This document shows positions 1 through 28,689 of a DNA stretch of 64,000 nucleotides, piece by piece. Source of the stretch: Amblyornis subalaris (Eukaryota > Chordata > Aves > Passeriformes > Ptilonorhynchidae); the NCBI GenBank assembly GCA_018881555.1, contig JACAXG010000107.1, forward strand, positions 372,001 to 436,000. The letters run 5' to 3'. Below the pieces are notes generated by a model. The model was not told the origin of the DNA, did not search any database, and saw only the letters and a program-made list of their open reading frames with translations. Position 1 is the first letter of the stretch; each line of letters starts with the position of its first letter. The translations under genes and the position numbers were made by a program.

Positions 1-1210
1 AATCACATGGAGCTGAAACTAAATAAACTTAGTCTAGAATTGAGATTTTTTTTTAAAAAAAATGAGTTAGCAGAATTACCAAGGGGAATGACTTATAAGA
101 AGGCTGCTCAGAAGTCATCATCATGGTAATGATTTACCTCAACATGGGTTCCCCCTGCTCCGAAGAGTATGTTCTACTTTAAGACCCACTGTCTGTGTCT
201 ATATTGGAGCTTGGACTAGAATATCACAATATTCCCTCCTCTGTGAACTAATAAAAGTAAGAACATAAAGTGGCACTCACTTTTCTTTCTGGTTTCTGGA
301 TTTCAGGTAACACTGCACAGAACGGCTTAATAACTTCTAAAAATTTTACTGTTCCAGAAGAACAAAGACACACACAAAAGAAGACAGAAAAATATATTAA
401 TGAACATTTATAAATTTATAAAACTTCACAGAACTTCATTTAGCTTCCAAAACTGTCTGAAAACTAATACCTTCTTCTTAAAACAGCTGAAAACAGGGCA
501 AAAATATGAAATAGAATTCTTGTTCTAACCAGATTTGGCCCATTCTTTTTTCCACAGCTGGAATAATTTTAGAGAAGTGGCACTGTATATATCACCAGAA
601 GTGAACTGAATTGTATTCCATCTAAAAATAAATGACCTAGTATCAGTCTGTGCCAGTTAAACACAGAAGCAAAGGATACTGACATCAAAAAGTATCCGTG
701 TAGAGATTAGAATCTTGTGTTTACTGGTGTATTTAGCTGAAAAAATAATTCAATCGCTAAAATATGTTTAGAAATTGTAATTTAAATCAGTGGAGCACTT
801 ATTCTCATCAGAACTTTAGAGGGTTTTATTTTAGTTTTTCATACGTCTCTCTTCACAGTTTCCCCTTAAAAACACAGTAAAGCTCAACAGTTTGTGCTCT
901 TTTTCTGGGAAAAAAATTAAANCAATTGAAAAAAAAAATCAAAGCATATGTGCTTGGTGGGGAATTTGTCCTCCAAAACCTGAACATTATTCCCAGCCCC
1001 AACACACTGGGACAGACATAAAAAACAACCATTGGTTCTTCTTCAAAGAGAATGCATTTATTACATTGTAAGCAATGTTTTGTTTGCAATGCCGTGTTTA
1101 CATCTACACTCTGATGTGACATTTGTCTCCTCTATTTACCCCAAGCCCTCAGACAGCTCGTTGGAAGGTGCACCTCGCTCCACAGAGGGTGGCACAGCTC
1201 CCGCAAGGTA

Positions 1211-1533
1211 TCACAGCATCATGGAATGGGTCAGGTTGGAAGGGACCACAGTAGCTCATCTGGTCCAACCTCCCTGATCAAGCAGGGCCATCCCAGAGCA
1301 CATGGCACAGGATTGCGTCCAGACAGTTCTGGAATATCTCCAGAGGGAGACTCCACACCCTCTCTCAACAATCTGTTCCACTGCTCGGTCACTGCACAGG
1401 AAAGAAGTTCTTNCTCATGTTCAGGTGGAACTTCCTGTGCATCACTTTGTGCCCGCTGCCTCTTGTCCTACTGGACCACGGAGAAGAGCCTGGCANCATC
1501 CTCTTGACACNCTCCTTTTAGACACTTATACAC
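1211..1533 (-). repeat. CR1 LINE 3' fragment, antisense
   Basis: In the plus-strand reading the copy begins with a reverse-complemented CR1 tail (TCACAGCATCATGGAATGGG followed by GTTGGAAGGGACC). It continues through the CR1 3' untranslated region as far as the CCATCCTCTTGACAC-like block. It is 5'-truncated, as most CR1 copies are, and has no reverse-transcriptase coding left. Confidence 0.85.
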
Positions 1534-1600
1534 ATATATATATGTGTATGTAGTATATAGGGTATGTATACTACAAATACATAGTGTATACATATAGTAG
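1530..1600. repeat. TA/TG-rich microsatellite
   Basis: Imperfect alternation of TATA and TGTA (ACACATATATATATGTGTAT and related) directly abuts the end of the antisense CR1 copy. It is low complexity and partly palindromic. Confidence 0.75.
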
Positions 1601-1833
1601 GGCTGGAGTGGAATAAGACACCCCACCACAAAGCAGTGCTGGCCTCNCGCTGTGCCCGGCAGCACCGACCCCGTGCGGGGGGCGGGTGCCCCGCCAGCCC
1701 TGGCCCTGCCTGCGGNGGCACCCGCAGCACGGCGCCCCCTCACCGGCCACCGGCCACGTCCTCCCCGGGCTGCCCAGTCTCTGTCCCCACCCNGGGTCCC
1801 GGCCCGCTCCCTCCCGGCTCTGTCCGCACTCAC

Positions 1834-1840
1834 TGCCCAT
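1834..1840 (-). CDS. SEC61A2: SEC61A2 coding exon 1 (start codon plus 4 bases)
   Basis: SEC61A2 encodes the pore-forming alpha subunit of the ER Sec61 translocon. On the minus strand a Kozak-like GCCACCGCCATGG context gives ATGGGCA followed at once by the donor GTGAGT. This encodes Met-Gly and the first base of an ATN codon, exactly as needed for the family N-terminus Met-Gly-Ile-Lys. SEC61A1 begins Met-Ala-Ile, so Met-Gly favours A2. Support also comes from the CpG island and from its position next to DHTKD1 in the same orientation, as in human. Only seven coding bases are visible, so the call rests on splice phase, start context and synteny rather than on protein similarity. Confidence 0.78.
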
Positions 1841-1893
1841 GGCGGTGGCGGCCCGGCCGCGGTCCCAGCGCTGTCACCGCCGCTGTCGCCGCC

Positions 1894-1903
1894 GTCACGT
1901 GAC
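1894..1903. promoter_or_regulatory. GTCACGTGAC palindromic E-box / CLEAR-like site
   Basis: A perfect 10-bp palindrome with a CACGTG core lies 54 bp upstream of the SEC61A2 start codon inside the CpG island. CACGTG cores flanked by GT and AC are bound by bHLH-zip factors (USF, MITF/TFEB). The sequence also resembles ACGTG-core bZIP sites. The factor is not determinable from sequence alone. Confidence 0.5.
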
Positions 1904-2349
1904 GCGCGCTGCGGACGGGCCGTCCCTCCCCGCCCGAGGGGGACACGGCGGTACCGCCCTCACGGAGCGCCCCCCGCGCCCTGCCCCAGGCGAGGGGAGC
2001 CGGATCGGCGCGATCGGAGGGGAGCGGTGGCCGCCGCGGCGAGGTCAGGCTGAGGGCGGGCAGCCGCGGCGGCGAAGGACCGCGCTCCCGGAGTGCTCCG
2101 CGCGTCGCGAGGGGCGGGAACGGCCCCTCACCGCCACACCTCAGCCCTGCCCGAGCGCGGGAAACTCCCCGCCCCTCACGCGTGTCCGCTCAGGCCTCAG
2201 GGGCTTTGAGGAGGTTTCTGTGATGGTGTTGGTACAGCACTACCGAGGTGGAAAAGCACAGGTTGAGCGGTTTGGTACCGAAGTGTTTTAGTAACACCCC
2301 AATCCACCTGTATTGACAGATGAATGTGNTACTTTCACAGGGTGAAAGG

Positions 2350-2820
2350 ACGTTGCGCCATCGGAGCATGTCCAGAGAAGGGCAACTGAATAGGGGAAGG
2401 GTCTGAAGCACAAGTCGTATGAGGAGCAGCTGAGGGAGCTGGGGGTGTTTCTCCTGGAGAAAAGGAGGCTCTGAGTGACCTTATGGTTCTCTNCAACTCC
2501 CTGAGAGAAGGATGCAGCCAGGTGGAGGTCGGGCTCTACTCCCAGGCAACCAGCAACGGGACGAGAGGACACAGCTGTACGCTGGGCCAGGGGAGGCTTG
2601 TGTTGGACATTGGGAGGAATTTCTTCACAGAAAGGGTGATTAGACATTGGAATGGGCTGCTCAGGGAGTTGGTGGAGCCACTGTCCCTGGAGGTGTTTAA
2701 GGAAAGCCTGGATGTGGCACTCAGTGCCATGGTCTGGTTGACAAGGTGGTGTTTGGTCATAGGTAAGACNTGATGGTCTTGGGGGTCTTTTCCTACCTAC
2801 TTGATATTGTGATTCTGTTA
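2350..2820 (+). repeat. CR1 LINE 3' end, sense
   Basis: Typical CR1 order is visible: GAGCATGTCCAGAGAAGGGC, the AGCTGAGGGAGCTGGGG block, the TTTCTTCACAGAAAGGGT block, the ATTGGAATGGGCTGCTCAGG block, and a tail ending in TTGTGATTCTG. It is 5'-truncated and carries no intact ORF. Confidence 0.9.
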
Positions 2821-3711
2821 AGTGAACCTGACAACCCATCCCACTACCATCCCACAATCACCAAAATGGGTATCACACCTTCTTCAGAGCTCTCAGTTAC
2901 AGCAGCCAGTGATCTACAACATGAGGATTATCAGAATTTACTGCAAGATTTAGATATGACAATTTAAAATAGTATTTATTCTTTCTGAGTATCATTCTTA
3001 GCACAGGCTTGAATTCTTCCTATATTAGACTAATTTACCAAGAGAGAACACAAGATGTGTGAAGCATTAGGGCTCCTCCACAACTTTGAATGTACATATT
3101 GGATTGCACTCTGCATTCCCTGAGAAATCCNCTTAACCCTGACCTTGCTGCAATACCTAAACAATTTTGTTCAATAGCTTCCCTTATCTGAAATCACTTA
3201 GAAAAGCTTTTTCTTATATAGTCATAATTTTACAAATACTAATGAGCAACTCCGTTGCAATTACTTTCATCTAGAGTTCTTGAACAGTCTGACAAATGCC
3301 CATAACTAATGGGCCTGGCAGTTTACTTGTAGATTATAATCTCCAAGTAATAGCTGGGTTAATAGCTGAGCTTCAGGAAGTTTCTTGTAATCACTCTTTN
3401 TTCAGATTTTTAGCCATACTTATCTTAGAGGTTCATTAAATTACAGGTCTTGTTGGCAAACCCTCCTCTAAGTCACCAGCCCCTGTTTTGGTGATTGATA
3501 AAAGGTCCAGGTTTCTTCAGTCCATACTGGCACAGATGCACCACTTCAGGTGTGCTGAACAAATGTTTCTGTGGGTTCCCAGTGACAGAAGCAAAAAGAA
3601 ATCAAAATGCAGTATTNTTTTCTTTGCTTATTCAAAATACTACTGTGTTCAGAACTTTTCACCTTCAAAGTTCAGGCTATATTTTTAAAATCTAAACTAA
3701 TATCACTGTGT

Positions 3712-3785
3712 TCTGTGCAGGGCCAGGAGCTGGACTCGATGATCCTCGTGGGGCCCTTCCAACTCAGGATATTNTATGATTCTAA
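3712..3785 (+). repeat. CR1 extreme 3' tail, sense
   Basis: GGCCAGGAGCTGGACTCGAT, then GATCC, GGGGCCCTTCCAACTCAGGA and TATGATTCTA: the last 70 or so bases of a CR1 copy. The same subfamily-like tail recurs at 29880-29948. Confidence 0.8.
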
Positions 3786-4689
3786 TTTCTGCTTCTCTTT
3801 TCCCCAATGCAAAAGCAATCCAGCACGGTGCAAGGATGTCCAAACCTGCATGCAGAGAAGAGCACAGATGGAAAACAGCCTTGTGTACATCCAANATTGT
3901 TGGGAGAAACAGTGTTAGTCTCTAAGTAAGCAAGTGCTTTGTCTTGCTCCTGGGAGCTGTTATCCATCACAGAAGAGCAGTGTTCTGCAGGCAGTCTGCA
4001 TCAGCTGGCTGAGGAGAGCTGTGCTGAAGTTCTCCCTTCCTACCCCAGTATCCCTGGGGAGCTGCATGGCACACCAGCACTCCACTGGGGGCACTGAGCC
4101 GAGCAGCACTACAGGAGTAGCTTTGTCTCCCATAAGGAGAATCGAACAGGGTCAGAACACTTGAGCATCCTTTACTTGGTTGGATAACCAGACCTGCACA
4201 GCCTGTGGGGGAATGGTGCATAGCAAGGTCAGGTTTGGGCCACGTGNAACTCCAAACACGGGGTCTATTCTTCCCTTGTGTGCACTGTCATAGTNAAAAA
4301 ACTGGGTTTATGTAATCATCAGTGTGGAGCCAAGGCTGGTGATTGTGCTCTACAACTTCCTTGGCTACAGCTGCACCCAAAGCAACGTTATTCTTCAACC
4401 TCCTTTTTCGAGTTATCAGCAGAAATTTAAACCAGAATATGCCTTGATTAGATAAAGCTGTTCAGGATATGCAGGGAGTTGTNAAGTTTTCTAGAGCAAA
4501 GTGGGAGAAACATGATTTCATGTTGCTGTGATGGATGTGCTAAAGCAGTGATGTTGGAGCCATCTCCCCAAGTGAATGCACACCCTGCCTGTGATCCGCC
4601 CTTTCTCACCTACCACATCCTTCCATCTGCAAGTGCTGGATTTGGTTAATCCCCACTTGTTTCTTTTCAGAAAGGTCTTTGGCTCACAG

Positions 4690-5010
4690 TGAGTTTGGAT
4701 TACTTAAGCATTGCTTCCCCAGGTAACTTTGAGAGGACCAAGGAGGTGCCAACTTCACCCAGAAACCAGGAAAGAAAAATGCTGGGAAGAATCCTGTGGT
4801 GGTGGGAATGCTGCTGTGGGGCAATCAACACTAGGGTCTGCCTGGGTCTTCCATTTGGCTTCATTATTCTCCCACTTAACCTCAATGTTTTGGTCCTTTA
4901 TCCTTTGTTTCTCAATAAAGACTGATTTCTTTCCTTTCTTCACATGACAGCTGTGCTAAAACCTTCCCTTGGGGTTTGTCACCCTCTGGGTGAGAAAAAC
5001 AGTGGTGCCT
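4690..5010 (+). mobile_element. Possible solo-LTR-like segment
   Basis: A plus-strand AATAAA (4914-4919) is followed by a T/C-rich stretch and a GGGTTTGTCACCCTCTGGGT block. That block ends about 80 bp downstream in AAACAGTGGTGCCTGAAG, which loosely resembles an LTR end next to a primer-binding site. No target-site duplication, gag/pol sequence or matching second LTR was recognised. An alternative is the 3' end of an unannotated plus-strand transcript. The boundaries are guesses. Confidence 0.25.
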
Positions 5011-5174
5011 GAAGCCTTCAGGAGACATCCTGCAAGGTCCCCACGATGGGAATCCTGCTTTAACAACTCATGCATTGACAAGAGCACCAACAGCCAAAAC
5101 AGATTGCATTCCTGGCCCTCAAGGAAAGAAAAAAGAGAGAATCCACAACATTCTGCTATAGAAATGGCTCATTC

Positions 5175-5598
5175 CCAGGCATGGGGAAGCATTTATTTGA
5201 TCAAGCAGCACTAACACTTCTGCGGAAACAGAAGAAACAGAACCTGTTTCCACATATGCACCATCCCAGGGAACTGTCAAGTGCAAAGAAGCAGTGTGAT
5301 ATAAGGTATTCTATAGTCAACTGACCAATCTGTCCCCTGCAGTGGATTTTTAACTTTAAGAAGACATTTTGTACAAAATACTATAAGAGAACAAGAAGTA
5401 TCAGGACTAACAGGCACTTCCCATCATTAGGTATTCCCCTACATGAAAAAAATTGCTTCATCATTACTGAACTTGTTCCACCTTTTTTTTCTTTCCGTTT
5501 TTGAGAACTAAGAGTCTTAAGGATCTGGCTTTTGTTCTTCTTCACAGGAGGAGGCACTCAACACGACTGATATCAGGAGCAGTCAATCCATTAAAAAC
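5175..5598 (-). other. DHTKD1: DHTKD1 3' untranslated region (inferred)
   Basis: This is the sequence downstream of the DHTKD1 stop codon on the minus strand, down to about 20 bases past the first good AATAAA. It is AT-rich without coding signature. The 3' boundary is inferred from the polyadenylation signal only. Confidence 0.55.
5192..5197 (-). terminator. DHTKD1: DHTKD1 polyadenylation signal AATAAA
   Basis: The plus-strand TTTATT reads AATAAA on the minus strand, about 400 bases after the stop codon. It is followed 30-40 bases further on by a GT-rich TGTTGTGG element, the usual hexamer plus GU-rich arrangement. Other cleavage sites could exist further left. Confidence 0.55.
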
Positions 5599-23958
<18,360 letters not shown>

Positions 23959-24104
23959 GGCCGCGCTGCCCCCGCCGCCACCACCGCCTCCGTCCCGCCC
24001 CAGCCCCGGGGGCGGTGCCCGCAGCAGCGGGGCCACTCGGGGGCTCCTGCAGCGTCGAAACGAACGAGAAGGCAAATTATGTCCTGGGCTGCGAGCGAGG
24101 CACT

Positions 24105-24608
24105 TCTGGAGTGCTGTGCCCCGTTCTGGGCTCCTCAGCACAAGGAGCGACTGGAAAGGGTCCAGCAGAGGCCACACATATGAGGAGGGGGCTGGAGCAT
24201 CTCCTTTATGAGGAGAGAATGCGGTAGCTGGGCCTGGTTAGTCTGGAGAAGAGAAGACTGAGAGGGGATAATAATGTATATAAATATGTCCAAGGTACCC
24301 ACCTTGCGCCAAGAGGTTGGTGCCATACTCTTTTTGGTAGTGCCCAGCGACAGGACCAGGAGCAANGGCCATAAACAAAAACCCAATAAGTTCCACCTCA
24401 ACATGAGGAAGAACTTCACATTAACAGTGGCAGAGTACTGTGACAGGCTGCTCAGGGACGTAGTGGAGTCTCCCTCTCTGGAGACATTCCAAACCCACCT
24501 GGATGTGTTCCTGTGTCACCTGCTCCAGGTGACCTGCCTTGGCAGGGGAGTTGGCCTGGATGATCTCCAGAGGTCCCTTCCAACCCCAGTCATTCTGTCA
24601 TTCTGTAA
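24105..24608 (+). repeat. CR1 LINE 3' end, sense
   Basis: It starts with GGAGTGCTGTGCCCCGTTCT, runs through TCCACCTCAACATGAGGAAG and AACTTC, and ends GGTCCCTTCCAACCCCAGTC with an ATTCTGTCATTCTGT tail. It sits directly upstream of DHTKD1. Confidence 0.93.
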
Positions 24609-24649
24609 ACTGTGAGCAGCAGGTCAAGGGAGAGGGTTCTGCCCCTCTG

Positions 24650-25172
24650 CTCCGCTTTGGTGACCCCACCTGCAGTGCTGCATCCAGCTCTGCGGTCCCA
24701 GCACAGAAACGACATGGAGCTGTTGGAGCAAATCCAGAGGAGGCCACCAAGATGATCAGAGCAATAGAGCATCTCTGCTATGGCTGAGAGAATTGGGATT
24801 GTTCAGCCTGGAGAAGAGAAGGCTTTGGGGTNACTTAATTGTGGCCTTCCAATACTTGAAGGGAGCCTATAAGAAAGATGGAGAGGGACTTTTTATTAGA
24901 GTGGGTAGTGATAGGAGCATGTGATAGGACAAGGGAGAATGGATTAAAACTAAGAGAATGTAGGTTTATATTATATTAGGAGGAAGTTCTTTGCTGTGAA
25001 TGTGGTAAGGTACTGGAACAGGTTGTCCAGGCAAGTTGTGGATGCCCCATCTGTGGAGGTATTCAAGACCTATTCAAGGTTGGATGGAGCTCTGAGCAAC
25101 CTGGAATAGTGGAAGGTTGAAACCAGATGATCTTTAAGGTCCCTTCCAACTCAACCTTTCTGTGATTCTGTA
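24650..25172 (+). repeat. CR1 LINE 3' end, sense (second, different copy)
   Basis: Begins GGTGACCCCACCTGCAGTGC and ends TTCCAACTCAACCTTTCTGT plus GATTCTGTAAA. It lies head to tail with the preceding CR1 but differs enough to be a separate insertion. Confidence 0.92.
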
Positions 25173-26059
25173 AACTTTGTGTGAATGCAGGCCTGGGGTA
25201 CTGGCAAGTTCCCTTTCCATAGATTCGGTTATGCTCATGTTGCCTTCACAACCAGGGAAACAAAGATTACTTTTTGTTCAAATCAAACCACGGTATTTGC
25301 CTTTGGAATAGGTGGAACTGGATTTTGAAACTGTATCAGTTCTGACACCCCAGTTGGTCCGGGATTTTATGATATTCACAGTTCTTGCAGAGGGGCCACT
25401 TGTGTTCCTTGAAGCCTGTATAGTTGGTTTTATGCATATTTATAAAAGCTGATTTGGGAGAAAAATAGAAGTGAATGACTAATGCTGCAAAGAAGGCAAA
25501 AGGATACAACTACAGAAGGACATATGGCCAATAGAGTGTAGTAAAATGTGGCTTTGAATATTAAGTTTTTTCAATTAGAACAAAGGAACCTTGAAAATAA
25601 TGCTGCAAGATTATGTGATTTTTTGAAGTTGACAGTAGAGAGGCAGAAAAGGTTCATTTAGTTAAACATTTCCATTCTGTGCTTGGGGAAAAAGACAAAT
25701 GTTGCAGGCAGATCACAGATGATGAAATATTTTTCCACAGTTCTTGAGCAAATATCAGTCAAATAGCAGATATCAATGTGGTTTGGCTTTGAATTAGATA
25801 GGCAGTTAGTTGAATACTTCCCAATTAGCACTGANAGGAATAGGTTTGAACATTAAAAATTTTCCAGTTTATCCAGTGAGATGGTTCAGTCACACCATAT
25901 GGATCTCAGAGAATTAACTGAATATTTTTATATATATGTTCATTCAATAAAGGTCTAATAAAGTCTAAGCAGGGGTTTATGGAATACATATCAAGTCAAC
26001 TTGATGGGGTTTTTCTGTGAATCAAAATCCAGTTAATAAAGATTTAAAGTACTTTGCAG

Positions 26060-26225
26060 ATTTGCCAGCGTAATCATCTTGCATAGGACATGATTACACG
26101 TGGCAAAAACGTTGCTGTAGCTATACCTAGGTCAACAAAAGGTTTTGTTGACTTTAGTTCACGTCTAAATGTGAGAAGGTGGTACCTGTGCCAGCAGAAA
26201 CACCACTGCTGAGGGCGTATGCAGA
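26060..26225. mobile_element. Possible ancient DNA-transposon (MITE-like) remnant
   Basis: The segment contains a perfect palindrome at 26131-26152 (GTCAACAAAA, GG, TTTTGTTGAC) beside GCTGTAGCTATACCTAGG and GTACCTGTGCCAGCAG. It resembles old non-autonomous DNA transposons of sauropsids only in general character. No terminal inverted repeats or target duplication were established. Confidence 0.3.
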
Positions 26226-28115
26226 GTGACTGGCCTGGCCTGGCTCTTCTGGCACAAAGCCTGTCCTGGAGAAGACTCCTGTGTGAGGTTGATTGAGTAC
26301 TACATGATGCTCTGGGTAAAAAAAACTAGAAATGCGTCAACACCAAGGCTGTATATACTACTTAGTAAGTGTCTGACTACCTGGCAGAGTAGAAAATCAG
26401 CAGCACTGGGAGTATTTCTAAAGGAATTATCCCCCTTGCCACTTTGGCAGTTACATCAACCCGAAAAAACCGCCCACACGCAGAGTCCCGATGAAGTTTG
26501 TCAGCTGGAGGTATGTGGTGAAGAGAGGTTACCTTGAATCTGAGTGTCAAGATGGAGATAAGCAAACATGATTTATTTTAACGGGATGAGATGAAAGCTT
26601 GTACACAGCGAAAAAGTATGCACACTAAAATGTAGCTCCTTTCTAGGAAACAGTGGCTATAAATAATCTCCAAAAATCATGAGAAAAAAANAGAGGGGTC
26701 TAAAAAAGTTATGTGAATATCCACTCACTTGGCAAGGAAGATAATTTGCTGGATTTGGCTACAAGGAAATAGTGATTACACCTACAGATTCTACATTAGG
26801 CCAGTATGTGGCACAATTTGAATACTGTGTGCAAGCTGGGTGCCAGTAATTGAGGAAATATATTAAAAAAGTTGGGAGGAAGAGCGTCAAGAATTAAAAA
26901 AAATTACATGCTTTATGTCTGGGATTCAGGAAACGAGATCTACCTGGGTTTGGTTTTGGTAAATCAGTAGAAAAGCTCGATTAGTATGTGCACAAATGGA
27001 ACAGGTACTTTAGGAGGAAAAGCTTTCTGAGATACCAAAGAAAGGTAAGACAAGATTTGCTTGCATGGCCTTTACAAGAGTTCCAACATAGTTGTGGATG
27101 TGGGAGTGTGGTATAAACGCAGAAGGAGCTTTTGCTTTCCTTTCAAAACTGTAGCGAGCGGGCTTTTTATTCATGTTAGAAAGAGCAGCAACATCGTGCT
27201 TCAAAAGAAAACAAGCCAACAGCTCTTGATGTAATGCCAGTGCCACTGATACTTAAGCCAAATATAACCCAATCCCCCCTAAAAAGAGTAATCCAAAGGC
27301 ACCCATTGACCAGCCAAAGGATTGGTGCCTTTGGAAAATAAAGTGCCGACACTAACATGGATTTTCCCTCCCCTTTTTTACTGTGTTTAGCCCATGGATC
27401 TTCTCCACTCCAGTGAATCACTTTAATCAAATTGGTAACTCAAGATATTTTGGCAAGCAAATGAGATCTTTGTGAGCAGGGACACGTGAATGATCTGTGT
27501 CAATAACAAGCACGATTCCATCCTTTCAAACTTGTCCAGAAAGAGATTTTTAGACATGTCTGCAAAATGAGCAATGAAGTTAAACAACAGGGAGAGCTCT
27601 TCCCTGGAAAAAAAAAAAAACCTGTCTAGTCCTGTACCAGTTGGAAGAGCACACCTAAAACTCTGCATCAGTAAACAGTCTTCTGTTGGGGCCGACTCTN
27701 GCCTCTGAATAAAAAGGGGCTTTAACAGCTGAATAATCTCATTATGCACACCCAGGCCTGCACCGGCTGTCACAGTCCAATATTGCTAAGGGCTTGTTCT
27801 AAGCTTACAGGGGTGTAAAGGCTTTCCCAACCCAAAGAGAAAGCTTCTGTAAGAACCTGGATTCTAAATGTAAAATAAACACTAGATTCTCGTTCTGCAG
27901 CTCTGGGCTGTGCCAGCTTTTTCCAGCTTAGGCAGCTTTAGAGTTGCCCAAGAGGCGATGCTGTGCCCAGACGTGTAGGCAGGGAGTGTTTCCAACAAAT
28001 CNGGGAGTTTTGTGCCGCTAAATTCACCACTGTAAAATATCCTCGGATATCCACGTGGGAACAGTCACTGGGCAGGAGGGCAAAGAGATCAAATTTAGAC
28101 TAGAATGCACACTCA

Positions 28116-28580
28116 ATGACAGAATGGCTTGGTTTGGAAGGGACCTCTGGAGATCATCCAGTCCAGCCCCCCTGCCAAGGCAGGATCACCTGGAGCAGGT
28201 GACGCAGGAATGGGTCCAGGTGAATTTGGAATGTCTCCAGAGAGGGAGACTCCATGACGTCCCTGAGCACCTGTCCCAGTGCTCTGCCATCCTCAACATA
28301 AAGTTCTTCCTCATTTGAGGTGGAATCTCTTATGCTTTATTTTATGGCCATTGTTCTGTCACTGGGCACCTCTGAGAAGAGTCTGGCACTAACCTCTTGG
28401 CGATATTTATATGCATTAATAAGATCTCCTGTCAGTCTTCTCCAGACTGAACAGGCCCAGCTCCCGCAGTCCCTCCTCCTGAGAGAGATGCTCCAGACCT
28501 CTCAATCATCTCTGTGGCCTCTGCTGGACCCTCTCCAGTTGCTCCTTATCTCTCTTGTACTGAGGAGCCCAGAACAGCAA
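28116..28580 (-). repeat. CR1 LINE 3' end, antisense
   Basis: Reverse complement of a CR1 3' end: ATGACAGAATGGCTTGGTTT, GGAAGGGACCTCTGGAGATC, AAAGTTCTTCCTCATTTGAGG and CTCTCCAGTTGCTCCTTATC. It lies immediately upstream of the UPF2 CpG island. It is closely related to the 24105-24608 copy but opposite in orientation. Confidence 0.92.
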
Positions 28581-28689
28581 TGGGTACAGCGATGGACACC
28601 CATTAAACCACCACTTGGGCAGTAACCTGGTGTTCAGCCAGGGCCACCCCCAGTGTCTTATCACGGCGATACCTGAGGGCCCCACCTGC

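Larger units (their letters stand above)
1..1833 (-). other. SEC61A2: SEC61A2 intron 1 (partial, continues left)
   Basis: This stretch lies downstream of the SEC61A2 exon 1 donor on the minus strand. I looked for exon 2, which should begin by completing the Ile codon after Met-Gly and continue with Lys-Phe-Leu-Glu-Val-Ile-Lys, and did not find it, so exon 2 should lie beyond the left edge. Bases 1-1200 are unremarkable AT-rich sequence. Bases 1211-1600 hold an antisense CR1 fragment and a TA/TG microsatellite. Short open frames here look like chance. Confidence 0.65.
1640..2190. promoter_or_regulatory. SEC61A2: CpG island over SEC61A2 promoter
   Basis: The segment is strongly GC-rich with dense CpG, in contrast to the AT-rich flanks. 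It overlaps the only SEC61A2 coding bases in the window and extends upstream of the start codon (towards higher coordinates). No TATA box was seen, as is usual for a housekeeping CpG promoter. Long open frames on both strands here reflect stop-poor GC sequence and are not taken as genes. Confidence 0.8.
2191..5174. other. Intergenic spacer between SEC61A2 promoter and DHTKD1 3' end
   Basis: About 3 kb without a recognisable gene. It holds a CR1 copy (2350-2820), a short CR1 tail (3712-3785) and a segment with a plus-strand AATAAA in an LTR-like setting (about 4690-5010). The remaining sequence is unremarkable, and its small open frames show no protein family signature. Confidence 0.6.
24066..28680. 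other. Intergenic spacer between DHTKD1 and UPF2 promoters
   Basis: Head-to-head spacer. It carries two sense CR1 copies on the DHTKD1 side and one antisense copy on the UPF2 side. Between them is about 2.9 kb of AT-rich unique sequence with a possible old DNA transposon piece at 26060-26225. No gene is supported; the 103-codon and 116-codon frames here show no family features. Confidence 0.6.

Noticed and set aside
1636..2291. Overlapping open frames of up to about 200 codons in the SEC61A2 CpG island
   Set aside because: Stop-poor GC-rich DNA yields such frames on both strands by chance. The residues are low-complexity Pro/Arg/Ala without any family motif.
24105..25172. Possible reverse-transcriptase gene of a CR1 LINE
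   Set aside because: Only 3'-untranslated CR1 sequence is present in these copies; no RT motifs were seen.
26226..26537. 103-codon plus-strand frame in the intergenic spacer
   Set aside because: No Kozak strength, splice context or recognisable domain; codon content looks random.
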